Source of the DNA: Bacillus sp. cl95
GTDB lineage: Bacteria > Bacillota > Bacilli > Bacillales > Cytobacillaceae
Direction: 5' to 3'
NCBI RefSeq assembly: GCF_900115925.1
Contig: NZ_FOYF01000006.1
Coordinates: 124,001-188,000 of the forward strand
Length of the DNA: 64,000 nucleotides
Below are positions 26,207 through 34,750 of this stretch, one piece after another. Position 1 is the first letter of the stretch. Every line of letters starts with the position of its first letter. The translations under genes and the position numbers were made by a program. The notes beneath the pieces are model-generated. The model saw only the letters and a program-made list of their open reading frames with translations, made no database searches and was not told the DNA's origin.

Positions 26207-27619
26207 TTATTTCTTCAGCCATTCAGTGTGGAAAGTGCCTTCTTTATCAATACGTTGATATGTGTGTGCACCAAAATAATCTCTTTGCGCTTGCAGAAGG
26301 TTAGCAGGCAATGTTTCTGAACGGTAGCTGTCATAGTAAGCAAGTGCGCTTGCTAGTCCAGGAACTGGCACTCCAGAAATGATTGCTGTTGCTACTACTT
26401 CTCGAGCTGCTTCTTGATAGCTTTCAACAATTTCCTTGAAGTAAGAATCTAATAACAGATTGTCAAGAGCTGGGTTGCGGTCATAAGCTGTTTTGATATT
26501 TTGAAGGAAGCCTGCACGAATAATGCAGCCGCCTCTGAAAATCATCGCGATTTCACCTGGCTTCAAGTCCCATCCATTCTCTTTAGAAGCATGTTGAAGT
26601 TGAGCAAACCCTTGTGCATAAGAACAAATCTTGCTCAAATATAAAGCTTTACGGATTTTTTCAATCCACTCTTCTTTATTGCCAGAGAAAGGTTTATGGC
26701 TTGGGCCGTTAAGAACCTTACTTGCTTTCACGCGTTCTTCTTTCATTGCTGACAAGAATCTTGTGAAAACAGATTCAGTGATAATGGATAATGGTACACC
26801 CAGATCAAGCGCACTCTTGCTCGTCCATTTTCCTGTACCCTTTTGTCCAGCTGTATCGAGGATCATGTCAACAAGCGGCTTTCCTGTTTCTTCATCGACA
26901 ACAGTAAAAATATCCGCTGTGATTTCAATAAGGTAGCTATCAAGTTCACCTTTATTCCACTCACTGAAGATTTCATGTAACTCTTGAGCGCTTAAGTCCA
27001 TGCTGTCCTTCATGAGGTGGTATGCTTCGCAAATCAATTGCATGTCACCGTATTCAATCCCGTTATGGACCATTTTCACATAGTGCCCCGCTCCATCGGG
27101 ACCAATATATGTACAACATGGATCGCCATTTACTTTTGCAGAAATAGCTGTCAGCATGTGCTCAACTTGATCGTACGCTTCTTTTTGTCCACTAGGCATG
27201 ATAGCTGGACCTGTTAAGGCACCTTCTTCACCACCGGATACACCTGCTCCAATAAAGTGAATTCCTTCGCTTTCAAGTCGTTTATTTCGACGAATCGTTT
27301 CTTCATAGTAGCTGTTTCCTCCATCAATTAAGATATCGCCCTTTTCAAGATGAGGAAGCAACGAATCGATCGCTTTGTCTGTGATTGGTCCTGCGTTGAC
27401 CATGATCAGGATTTTGCGTGGCACTTCCAATGAAGTGACAAATTCTTTTACATCGCTCGTTCCTTTTAGCTTCTTCCCTGGATTTTCTTCTATAATTTCA
27501 TTTACTTTTTCAGCGGAAATGTCAAAAAGTGATACACCGAATCCTCTGCTTTCGAAATTGAGAGCAAGACTTTTCCCCATTACTCCGACACCCACTACAC
27601 CAATTTGCTGTTTTTCCAT
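26207..27619 (-). CDS. gndA: 6-phosphogluconate dehydrogenase, decarboxylating
   Basis: Oxidative pentose phosphate pathway: 6-phosphogluconate to ribulose 5-phosphate with NADP. A 470-aa enzyme: [15 protein letters not shown] nucleotide site, [15 protein letters not shown], the catalytic Lys in [14 protein letters not shown] and the C-terminal RDYFGAHTY. The start at 27619 follows GGAAAGGATGATTAGG; 26 extra in-frame codons upstream are not used. Convergent with patB. Confidence 0.95.
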   Translation of the reverse strand: MEKQQIGVVGVGVMGKSLALNFESRGFGVSLFDISAEKVNEIIEENPGKKLKGTSDVKEFVTSLEVPRKILIMVNAGPITDKAIDSLLPHLEKGDILIDGGNSYYEETIRRNKRLESEGIHFIGAGVSGGEEGALTGPAIMPSGQKEAYDQVEHMLTAISAKVNGDPCCTYIGPDGAGHYVKMVHNGIEYGDMQLICEAYHLMKDSMDLSAQELHEIFSEWNKGELDSYLIEITADIFTVVDEETGKPLVDMILDTAGQKGTGKWTSKSALDLGVPLSIITESVFTRFLSAMKEERVKASKVLNGPSHKPFSGNKEEWIEKIRKALYLSKICSYAQGFAQLQHASKENGWDLKPGEIAMIFRGGCIIRAGFLQNIKTAYDRNPALDNLLLDSYFKEIVESYQEAAREVVATAIISGVPVPGLASALAYYDSYRSETLPANLLQAQRDYFGAHTYQRIDKEGTFHTEWLKK

Positions 27620-27928
27620 CCTAATCATCCTTTCCAAAAGAGCATAAGCACCCACTATTGGTAGCCATTGCCGACAGTAATCTTTGTTTAAATGCAAACT
27701 TCATTGCAAGTTCACCTTAGTTTTCCTTAATACGCACAGAATTTTCATTAGCATATCAACATTCTTTACCCCAATAATCAATTTTGACTCTATCAAAAGT
27801 GGTCAAAGAAGAACTAAGATTATTTAAATCACAATAAAAAATATTTCATATAAATCTATAATAATTCAAAAAAAATTTCATAGCAACAATCTTCAATCTT
27901 AGTATTCCAAAAATGCAAAAAAAAAAGC
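27620..27928. other. Intergenic region upstream of gnd
   Basis: About 310 bp, very AT-rich, between the gnd start and the pgmB terminator. It should contain the gnd promoter, but I cannot fix one, and no riboswitch or repeat was recognised. Confidence 0.4.
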
Positions 27929-27948
27929 AGTCCGACTTTTGCCAGACT
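27914..27948 (-). terminator. Terminator of the mapA-pgmB operon
   Basis: AGTCTG/CGGACT stem (27929-27948) with an 8-nt loop, followed on the minus strand by GC and ten T. Confidence 0.85.
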
Positions 27949-27963
27949 ACCCTTTACACTTTA

Positions 27964-28632
27964 TTATTTTTCGTATGCATCTAAAATTCGATCAAGTGAA
28001 AGTTCCTTTGTGCTTCCGTATACGATGTCAGCTTTATTTAAGGAATCCACACTACCGACTCCAACCGCAAACATGCCTGCTCCTTTTATGGAGTCAACTC
28101 CAGCGGCTGCATCTTCAATTCCAATGCACGCTGTCGGTTCTACATTGAGCATTTCGGCCGCTTTTAGAAAAATTTCCGGATCTGGCTTTCCATTCTTAAT
28201 TTTCGCCGCATCCACAATAATATCGAACTGGGAAGTCAACCCCAATTTATCCATAACACTAAAAGCATTCTTACTAACAGAAGCAAGACCTAATTTGTAG
28301 CCTCTACTCTTAATATCAGCGATTAATTTCTCTATCCCAATCAAGATATCATTTGGAGAAATTCCTTCAATCAAGCGTACATAATGGTCGTTCTTGCTAG
28401 CTGCCAACGCTTCCTTTTTCGCTTGCGTGAAATCATTTTGCTTATTGCCTAGTGACAATATTTTTTCGAGTGAATCCATTCTGGAAACGCCCTTCAACTC
28501 TTCATTGAATTCACGTGTAAATGGTACACCGATCTCTTCACCGAGAGCTTTCCATGCCAAATAATGATATTCGGCTGTGTCCGTGATAACACCATCCAGG
28601 TCAAAAATGAATGCTTGTAGTGGTTTACTCAA
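27964..28632 (-). CDS. pgmB: Beta-phosphoglucomutase
   Basis: Converts the beta-glucose 1-phosphate made by maltose phosphorylase to glucose 6-phosphate. A 222-aa HAD enzyme: DLDGVITDTAEYHYLAW (nucleophile Asp and general acid), LASVSKNA, GKPDPEIF and GIEDAAAGV. TTG start behind AAGAGGAGGC, 14 bp after mapA on the same strand, so translationally linked. Confidence 0.93.
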   Translation of the reverse strand: MSKPLQAFIFDLDGVITDTAEYHYLAWKALGEEIGVPFTREFNEELKGVSRMDSLEKILSLGNKQNDFTQAKKEALAASKNDHYVRLIEGISPNDILIGIEKLIADIKSRGYKLGLASVSKNAFSVMDKLGLTSQFDIIVDAAKIKNGKPDPEIFLKAAEMLNVEPTACIGIEDAAAGVDSIKGAGMFAVGVGSVDSLNKADIVYGSTKELSLDRILDAYEK

Positions 28633-28646
28633 GTTGTAGCCTCCTC

Positions 28647-30947
28647 TTAATGGCGTACTTCCACAGGCACAGTCAATTTTCCATTTTGCAGAAGCGTAAC
28701 TTCTTTGCCGTAAAGCTTCATGGATAATGCAGGACCTTCCTGTGTTAGTGTAACCTCATCTTTATTGACTTCAATTGTAATCATGTGATCTCTGTATACA
28801 ATCTTAAATGAGTAGCGGTCCCATGCTTTTGGAATGAATGGAGCAAATGAAAGCTCTTCGTTAGCGGATCTCATTCCAGCAAACCCTTGGACAATGGAAA
28901 GCCAAGCGCCAGTCATACTCGTGATGTGAAGACCATCTTCCGTATCATTATTATAATTATCAAGATCTAATCTTGCTGTACGGTTATACATTTCATATGC
29001 CTTTTCTTCCATGCCAAGTTCTGCAGCAAGAATGGAGTGAATACATGGCGACAATGATGATTCATGTACAGTCATTGGCTCATAAAATTCAAAGTTCTTA
29101 CGCTTTTCTTCCATCGAAAACTCATGATTTAGGAAGTATAGTCCTTGAAGTACGTCGGCTTGCTTAATGAAACAACTGCGCAAAATACGATCCCAAGACC
29201 ATTTTTGGTTAATTGGACGATTTTCTACTCCCAATTCATCAACCGTCATTAATTCCTTATCAAGGAAAGTATCATGTTGAACATATACATCCAGTTCTTC
29301 ATCATATGGGAAGTACATTTTATTAATTATGTCCTGCCATTTCGAAGTTTCTTCACTATTAATCGCTAGTCCCTCTACACGGTCACCATGGCCGTTTGCC
29401 TTAAGTGCTTCGATGACTTCAAGCGTATATCTTAGTGTCCATGTTGCAATCAAGTTCGTGTACCAGTTGTTATTCACATTATTTTCGTATTCGTTTGGCC
29501 CTGTTACGCCATGCATCATATACTGGTCCTTCTTCTTGTTGTAATGAACACGATCTGCCCAGAAACGTGAAATACCTGTTAGGACATCTATTCCGTATTC
29601 ATGAAGGTAATTCTTATCACCAGTGTAATTAACATAATTATAAACCGCATAAGCAATGGCTCCGTTACGGTGGATTTCTTCAAAAGTGATTTCCCACTCA
29701 TTATGACATTCAACACCAGTAAAAGTTACCATCGGATAAAGCGCACCCTTTAAACCTTGTTGTTTAGCATTGTGATAGGCTCCATCCAATTGATTGTGAC
29801 GGTAAACACAAAGATTTCGTGCTACTTCAGGTGAAGCCGTTGATAAGTATAATGGGATTGCATAAGCTTCAGTATCCCAATAGGTCGCACCACCGTACTT
29901 TTCCCCAGTGAAACCTTTCGGTCCAATATTTAATCGAGCATCTTCTCCGTAATACGTACTGAACAGTTGGAAAAGATTGAAACGAATGCCTTGCTGTGCT
30001 TCGTCGTCCCCGCTTATCTCAATATCTGCCATTTCCCAACGCTTCAACCATCCATTGCTGTGTTCATTTAGAAGTTGTTCAAAGCCTTTCTCTGAGCTTC
30101 TTTCTAATACTTCTTTGCCTTTGTTAGTCAGTTCATTTGTTAGATAGTCACGGTCCGTTGTAACTGCCACGTATTTAACAAGATTAACCGCTTTTCCTTG
30201 GCTAGCCTTCACAACCACTTTATTTTCAACATATTCGTTCTTTGAAGTTGCTTCAACGCTAACTACCTCGCCACCTACTTCAACTTTCATCGATGTAGCA
30301 ACTTGGAAAGTCGGTGTACCAAAAGGATTATCCTTTGTTTTCATCACAAGGCTTGCATGGTATTCTGTTGCTTCCTTGCTGATTTCCGTCCAGAAATCCT
30401 CATCGTAGTTAGAGTCTTCGTTACGAATATCTCCATCCAAGTAAGGAATGAACGTAATCTCGCCATCGTAATTCTTCGGCGTTACGGTATATTGAATTGC
30501 CGCAAGCTCTTTATCCGTTACAGAAAGAAAGCGCACCACTTTAACATCCGTTTCCTTTTCCCCGTGCGTAACAGTGAACGTACGAGTTAGAACACCATGC
30601 TGCATATCAAGTTCGCGATAATATTCTCTTACATCATTTTTGAAAAGATCGATTTCTTCTCCATCTACCAACACACGGATTCCTATGAAGTTGGTTGAAT
30701 TGATTACTTTGCCAAAGTATTCTGGATAACCATTTTTCCACCAGCCAACACGTGTTTTGTCCGGGAACCATACACCAGCCACATACGAGCCGCGATGAAA
30801 ATCTCCAGAATAGGATTCTTCAAAGTTCCCTCTCATACCCATGTGCCCGTTACCAAGGCTTGTCATACTTTCTGCTAAACGAAAATCCTCTTTATGAAGT
30901 TCATTCTCTACTATCTTCCAACTGTTAACTTCAAATAATCTTTTCAT
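28647..30947 (-). CDS. mapA: Maltose phosphorylase (GH65)
   Basis: Phosphorolyses maltose to glucose and beta-glucose 1-phosphate. A 766-aa GH65 protein with WDTEAYAIPLYL, the catalytic acid region ECHNEWEITFEEIHRNGA (around residue 420) and GVTGPNEYENNVNNNWYTN. GH65 also includes kojibiose and trehalose phosphorylases; the match to Bacillus YvdK and the pgmB partner favour maltose. The start at 30947 has AAAGG 9 nt upstream; another ATG is three codons earlier. No sugar transporter or regulator is adjacent. Confidence 0.88.
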   Translation of the reverse strand: MKRLFEVNSWKIVENELHKEDFRLAESMTSLGNGHMGMRGNFEESYSGDFHRGSYVAGVWFPDKTRVGWWKNGYPEYFGKVINSTNFIGIRVLVDGEEIDLFKNDVREYYRELDMQHGVLTRTFTVTHGEKETDVKVVRFLSVTDKELAAIQYTVTPKNYDGEITFIPYLDGDIRNEDSNYDEDFWTEISKEATEYHASLVMKTKDNPFGTPTFQVATSMKVEVGGEVVSVEATSKNEYVENKVVVKASQGKAVNLVKYVAVTTDRDYLTNELTNKGKEVLERSSEKGFEQLLNEHSNGWLKRWEMADIEISGDDEAQQGIRFNLFQLFSTYYGEDARLNIGPKGFTGEKYGGATYWDTEAYAIPLYLSTASPEVARNLCVYRHNQLDGAYHNAKQQGLKGALYPMVTFTGVECHNEWEITFEEIHRNGAIAYAVYNYVNYTGDKNYLHEYGIDVLTGISRFWADRVHYNKKKDQYMMHGVTGPNEYENNVNNNWYTNLIATWTLRYTLEVIEALKANGHGDRVEGLAINSEETSKWQDIINKMYFPYDEELDVYVQHDTFLDKELMTVDELGVENRPINQKWSWDRILRSCFIKQADVLQGLYFLNHEFSMEEKRKNFEFYEPMTVHESSLSPCIHSILAAELGMEEKAYEMYNRTARLDLDNYNNDTEDGLHITSMTGAWLSIVQGFAGMRSANEELSFAPFIPKAWDRYSFKIVYRDHMITIEVNKDEVTLTQEGPALSMKLYGKEVTLLQNGKLTVPVEVRH

Positions 30948-30993
30948 GATTTTCATCCTTTATTTTCGATTTTTCCAAACATTTACCGATTTG

Positions 30994-31136
30994 TGCAACC
31001 GCTTTCCCAAAATCAGAAAAAAAATTACCTTTCGGTCAATATGAATCTATTATAAATTCATTTAAGTAATATAATAACGCCTATTTAAGAACATTTTAGG
31101 GCAATTTGAGTATATCAAAAAATAAAAGCGTTTGCA
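30994..31136. promoter_or_regulatory. Two cre/LacI-type operator-like sites upstream of mapA
   Basis: TGCAACCGCTTTCC (30994-31007; one mismatch to the CcpA cre consensus when read on the minus strand) and TAAAAGCGTTTGCA (31123-31136; one mismatch). Both have the central CG of LacI-family sites. The first lies 47 bp before the mapA start, so carbon catabolite repression or a LacI-type regulator is likely. The rest of 31137-31440 shows nothing recognisable. Confidence 0.55.
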
Positions 31137-31445
31137 CTAATTACTATCAGAAAAGCGATGGGCTTTGAAAATCTAAGAAAGTCATAAGATGAACCACCAA
31201 ATCATCTGCAAAAAATATAAGCCTATTTCACAAACATATTAGCAATCTTTTCATTAACTATCTAAGATGAGCAAAGATCCCACGGCTATTCTTTGAAATC
31301 CCGCGAACTTGGAACGTAATCCCGTGCGAATACCCTATAATTACGCGTGACTGAATTTTGAGAAAAGCAATCAAATATTAACCTCCCCACTTTCTTTGCT
31401 TTGGGGCAGGTGTTAGAATGGTTTAACTTCTCATCCCAAAACAAA

Positions 31446-31467
31446 AGACTGCTTTTAAAAGCAGTCT
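31446..31467 (-). terminator. Terminator of the Cu/Zn-SOD gene
   Basis: AGACTGC/GCAGTCT stem around TTTTAAAA, followed on the minus strand by TTTTGTTTTGG. Confidence 0.75.
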
Positions 31468-31469
31468 CA

Positions 31470-32024
31470 TCACTTTTCATCCTGAGCTTTTTTCTGGTCT
31501 TTTTTATCTTTATTCTTGGATATTTCTCCACAAGCAACTCGATTTCCAGAGTTTCCTGCTGGCTGGGTCATACCGTCATCCTTTTTTTCATGTACGATGA
31601 TGGAAGTTCCATCCTTCGTGAAAAGGGACGTTTTTCCTTCCTTCAGGGATACCTGCGCTGCCATAAATTCTCCTTTTGCCTTTCCATCTTCTCCTACGAT
31701 TAGATTTGGCAAATCACCTGCATGTGGACCTTTCGGGTGCAGTAAGCCATGTTCTTTATTGTCTGCATCGAAATGGTTGCCAGCAGATTTAAAATCAGGC
31801 GGTTCACACTTACCGGCATTATGGATATGTATGGCATGCTCCCCTGGTTCAAGTCCTGACAAATCGTACTCCAATTTCACTCCACTCGCTTGTTGAGTAA
31901 GTTTTATTTTTCCTAGGGAATCCCCTGCAGGGTTGAACATATCAACATTGACGTTCTTGATCTCTTCCTCCAAACATCCCGATAATAACAGCATCGGAAT
32001 GATGATCCAGCTCTTTTTCATCAT
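31470..32024 (-). CDS. sodC: Cu/Zn superoxide dismutase-like lipoprotein
   Basis: A 184-aa lipoprotein: MKK, a hydrophobic core and the lipobox LLLSGC, then a SodC fold with HAIHIHNAGKC, GNHFDADNKEHG, PHAGDLPN and the C-terminal GNSGNRVACGE. The metal His residues of HIH, the zinc-loop histidines and the disulfide cysteines are present; the tail is Lys-rich. It resembles B. subtilis YojM. The start at 32024 follows GGAGGATAC; 24 extra in-frame codons upstream are not used. It would scavenge superoxide outside the membrane. Confidence 0.88.
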   Translation of the reverse strand: MMKKSWIIIPMLLLSGCLEEEIKNVNVDMFNPAGDSLGKIKLTQQASGVKLEYDLSGLEPGEHAIHIHNAGKCEPPDFKSAGNHFDADNKEHGLLHPKGPHAGDLPNLIVGEDGKAKGEFMAAQVSLKEGKTSLFTKDGTSIIVHEKKDDGMTQPAGNSGNRVACGEISKNKDKKDQKKAQDEK

Positions 32025-32094
32025 AAAAGTATCCTCCAAAAGACAATTTGTGATTATTTTTGCCCAACCAACATTCACATATACAAATGGGTAC

Positions 32095-32128
32095 AAAAAA
32101 AGAACAGCTAAAATTAGCTGTTCTTTTC
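32095..32128. terminator. Bidirectional-type hairpin at the end of the 69-aa gene
   Basis: AGAACAGCTAA/TTAGCTGTTCT perfect stem with a 2-nt loop, A-run before and TTTT after; overlaps the 3' end of the gene at 32114. Confidence 0.8.
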
Positions 32129-32323
32129 ATCATTTTGTTTCTGCATGATTCTTTCTTCAAATTCCTTTGCTTTTTCTGCGTCCCTTTTTGAGATTTTTAT
32201 GATGAATCTCATTGTTAGGACTGCTGCTACAAAGAAAATGGAAAAAGTAATCGCGGCTGGGATATACTCAGTTTTATCTTCTGGAAAATATAAAAATAAG
32301 GATAGAATGTACCATTCAATCAT
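32114..32323 (-). CDS. 69-aa single-span membrane protein
   Basis: Short N-terminal hydrophobic patch (WYILSLFLYF), a membrane helix (AAITFSIFFVAAVLTMRFII) and a charged, coiled-coil-like tail (SKRDAEKAKEFEERIMQKQ). ATG behind GGGGAGAATGAG. Conserved-looking but of unknown function. It lies between sodC and the cyclophilin gene; a MITE-like element is just upstream. Confidence 0.7.
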   Translation of the reverse strand: MIEWYILSLFLYFPEDKTEYIPAAITFSIFFVAAVLTMRFIIKISKRDAEKAKEFEERIMQKQNDEKNS

Positions 32324-32350
32324 CTCATTCTCCCCTTTCTAACATTATTG

Positions 32351-32503
32351 AAGGCTGTTTTCGCATTGATTATTGCTTTTACGAAAAATGAAACAACACG
32401 TATAGATTCTTTTTTCTTGCTCTTTTCCTCAATATGAAATTCTAGACGCTAAATTACTACTGGTTTCATTATAGAAAAAAACAAAGTTTACGAAAAGAGC
32501 CTT
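32351..32503 (+). repeat. MITE-like repeat, family 1, copy C (with direct repeats)
   Basis: The best-kept ends of the family: AAGGCTGTTTTCGC at the left, and AAGGCTCTTTTCGTAAAC as reverse complement of the right end. ATTG directly precedes (32347-32350) and follows (32504-32507) the element, a possible 4-bp target duplication. Internal blocks TTGCTTTTACG, ACACGTA and TTGCTCTTTTCCT match copy A. The right end supplies part of the stop codon of the cyclophilin gene. Confidence 0.8.
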
Positions 32504-33230
32504 ATTGAAGTACTTTGATTTTCTTGATGATGACATCTTTTTTCGGCTTGTCATTTGTTACTGTTTCTGAATTAGCAATCTTGTCGACGATATCCATTCC
32601 TTCAATGACTTGTCCAAATACCGTGTGTTTGAAATCAAGCCATGGTGTTCCACCGTTTTCCACATAAGCATTAACAAGTTCTTTCGGATATCCTGCTGTT
32701 TCCAACTGTTCTTTCATACCTTCTTCAATATTACTATTTTGAACGATAAAGAATTGGCTTCCATTTGTATTAGGGCCAGAGTTTGCCATGGATAATGCTC
32801 CACGAAGGTTAACCAATTTCTTTGAGAACTCGTCTTCGAATGCAGGTCCGTAGATACTTTCTCCCCCAGTTCCATTTCCTTGAGGGTCTCCGCCTTGAAT
32901 CATGAAGTCTTTAATGACCCGATGAAAAATCAAACCGTCATAATATCCTTCTTCACTATGCTTAATGAAGTTTTCAACCGTTTTTGGAGCTTCAACAGGA
33001 AACAACTTAATTTTAATGTTTCCTTCAGAGGTTTGCATTTCAACCAATCTTTCATTCTTTGCCACTTCTGAAAATAGTTGCGGGAACCCTTCCACGTTAC
33101 TACCCGTAGTTTGTTCTGTTTTAGATTCAGTCTTTTTTCCAGAAGTTGTGTCCTGCTTGTCCTTTGTTGTGCCACACGCTGACAACAATAGCATGACAGC
33201 TAGAATCATTACGTATTTTCTCATTTTCAC
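32502..33230 (-). CDS. Cyclophilin-type peptidyl-prolyl isomerase lipoprotein
   Basis: A 242-aa lipoprotein: signal peptide with lipobox LLSAC, a Lys/Thr/Ser linker (about 20-50), then a cyclophilin domain (about 55-240) with [22 protein letters not shown] and [15 protein letters not shown]. It would help fold exported proteins. GTG start behind GGGAGG. The stop codon (32504-32502) lies at the border of MITE-like copy C, so the insertion may have set the C-terminus. Confidence 0.9.
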   Translation of the reverse strand: MKMRKYVMILAVMLLLSACGTTKDKQDTTSGKKTESKTEQTTGSNVEGFPQLFSEVAKNERLVEMQTSEGNIKIKLFPVEAPKTVENFIKHSEEGYYDGLIFHRVIKDFMIQGGDPQGNGTGGESIYGPAFEDEFSKKLVNLRGALSMANSGPNTNGSQFFIVQNSNIEEGMKEQLETAGYPKELVNAYVENGGTPWLDFKHTVFGQVIEGMDIVDKIANSETVTNDKPKKDVIIKKIKVLQ

Positions 33231-33394
33231 AAAAAATACCTCCCAATCACCCTTCTCTACCGTATAACGGAGAGTTTTCTTTTACTTTACATGAAAATGT
33301 ATTCATTTGCACATGGTTTTTGGGACACCAATCCTTCATAATAATGAATAACAATATAGGTTTGGTTCATTACGTAAATAAAGGAGCGATTCTT

Positions 33395-33775
33395 ATGACA
33401 GAATTCCAAATAGGGGATAAGGTTACGGCTATTTATAAAACGGGAAAATATATCGGGGAGATTACAGATATTCGTCCTCAGACTTATTTAGTCAGAGTAT
33501 TAGCGGTGGCCCAACATCCAATGCAGGGAGATTTACATAATCCGAAGGAAGCAGAGGTCTCTTTTTTTCATGAGCGTCGTGCACTGGCGTTTAGAGAACA
33601 AACGAACGTACCAAAACAAATGGTAAAACCTTTTGATGGAGAGATGCCTGAATACAAAGATTCATTACGTGAAGCAGTGGATCATATTAAGATCGAGTTA
33701 TCCGCTACATCCACGGAATGGGCAGAAAGAAGCTTACAATCTATATATTCACTTGAAAAAGATTATTTTAAATAA
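33395..33775 (+). CDS. kapB: Kinase-associated protein KapB
   Basis: A 126-aa KapB homologue: FQIGDKVTAIYKTGKYIGEI, YLVRVLAVAQHPMQGDLHNP and a C-terminal helix. In B. subtilis KapB is needed for KinB to feed the sporulation phosphorelay. ATG behind AAAGGAG; the frame is open 25 codons earlier. No kinB lies next to it here. Although named a lipoprotein, no signal peptide or lipobox is visible. Confidence 0.88.
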   Translation: MTEFQIGDKVTAIYKTGKYIGEITDIRPQTYLVRVLAVAQHPMQGDLHNPKEAEVSFFHERRALAFREQTNVPKQMVKPFDGEMPEYKDSLREAVDHIKIELSATSTEWAERSLQSIYSLEKDYFK

Positions 33776-33790
33776 GGGCTTGTGTATATA

Positions 33791-33822
33791 AAGGGGGCTT
33801 TGACGGATCCTCAGCCCCTTTT
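33791..33822 (+). terminator. Terminator of kapB
   Basis: AAGGGGGCT/AGCCCCTTTT stem with a 13-nt loop; it touches the kapD stop and may serve both genes. Confidence 0.75.
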
Positions 33823-34441
33823 ATGCTAGCTCGTTTAATAACTTCGTAAAATCTATTCGATCACCGATTGTTGTAGGCTTGGGTTTTTCTAAATACTTTT
33901 TGTCCTTCTCAACAAGACGGAAAATATTGAAAGTCGTCAACGCATCGTCAAGTGCACGATGATGCTTGCCAGTCCCCTCTTTTCCATACTCTTGAACAGC
34001 TTTCCATAGGCCTGTTTGATTTTGGTCTCCAAAGAAACGCTTATATTCCATAGACAAGTCAATTTCCTTCGCTTGAAAAGGAAAATCTACACCGGCCTGC
34101 AAGCAATTTTGCCGCAATACCCTCATGTCCATGTTTCCCCACGTAATGACTGTATTTTCAAAGCCATTGTTGTATTCTTTCATTTTGTCAACGAGTTCTA
34201 GAAATGTGATCCCACTATCCACTTGCTGCTGAGTGATATGTAGGAATGATTTACAGCGGTCTGAAAGTTTTGGAAATGCAACTGGGATGACAAACGAGGA
34301 GAATTCTTCTTGGATCACATCATCAACGACTGATACCATTCCCGCTTCAATAATTTCCGGGAAAAAGTTTTTATTGCGGCCATTTCTCTCAGGCATTGTA
34401 AATTCAAAATCTATAAACAAATAATGCTTTGGTTTTTTCAT
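33821..34441 (-). CDS. kapD: KapD, 3'-5' exonuclease-fold inhibitor of the KinA pathway
   Basis: A 206-aa DEDDh exonuclease domain: FIDFEFT (first acidic pair), WGNMDMRVL (third Asp) and HHRALDDALTT (His and Asp of motif III), so catalytic residues are present. KapD over-expression blocks the KinA route to sporulation in B. subtilis. ATG behind GAAAGGAGAG. Convergent with kapB, as in B. subtilis. Confidence 0.88.
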   Translation of the reverse strand: MKKPKHYLFIDFEFTMPERNGRNKNFFPEIIEAGMVSVVDDVIQEEFSSFVIPVAFPKLSDRCKSFLHITQQQVDSGITFLELVDKMKEYNNGFENTVITWGNMDMRVLRQNCLQAGVDFPFQAKEIDLSMEYKRFFGDQNQTGLWKAVQEYGKEGTGKHHRALDDALTTFNIFRLVEKDKKYLEKPKPTTIGDRIDFTKLLNELA

Positions 34442-34750
34442 CGAAATATCTTCTCTCCTTTCCTCTCACCTGTTGTTAATAATATATTAATAAACCTGTA
34501 CAAATAACTGTGCTACTTATCTATTTATTTTATTATTTCTCTTATTATAGCATGAATGTTAGCGGATTTTTTTAAATTTTTCCACAATAAACGATTTCAA
34601 AAAACCCTCAAGTAATAGACTATCCATCCGATAATAAGAAAAACGAAATCGCCTTGCCTTCAACCCTCATAAACTTAAATCTAAGCGCACAAGACCACAA
34701 TTACAACAATACGAATTTTAACCTAAAGAAGATAAGGAATACAAAATACG
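34442..34750. other. Intergenic region kapD-pbpD
   Basis: 309 bp of AT-rich DNA between divergent genes. It must contain both promoters, but I see no strong -35/-10 pair, repeat or hairpin. yuxJ, a neighbour of pbpD in B. subtilis, is absent. Confidence 0.4.

Noticed and set aside
31286-31537. Minus-strand 83-aa ORF overlapping the sodC 3' end
   Set aside because: No ribosome site, unlikely composition, overlaps the terminator and coding region of sodC.
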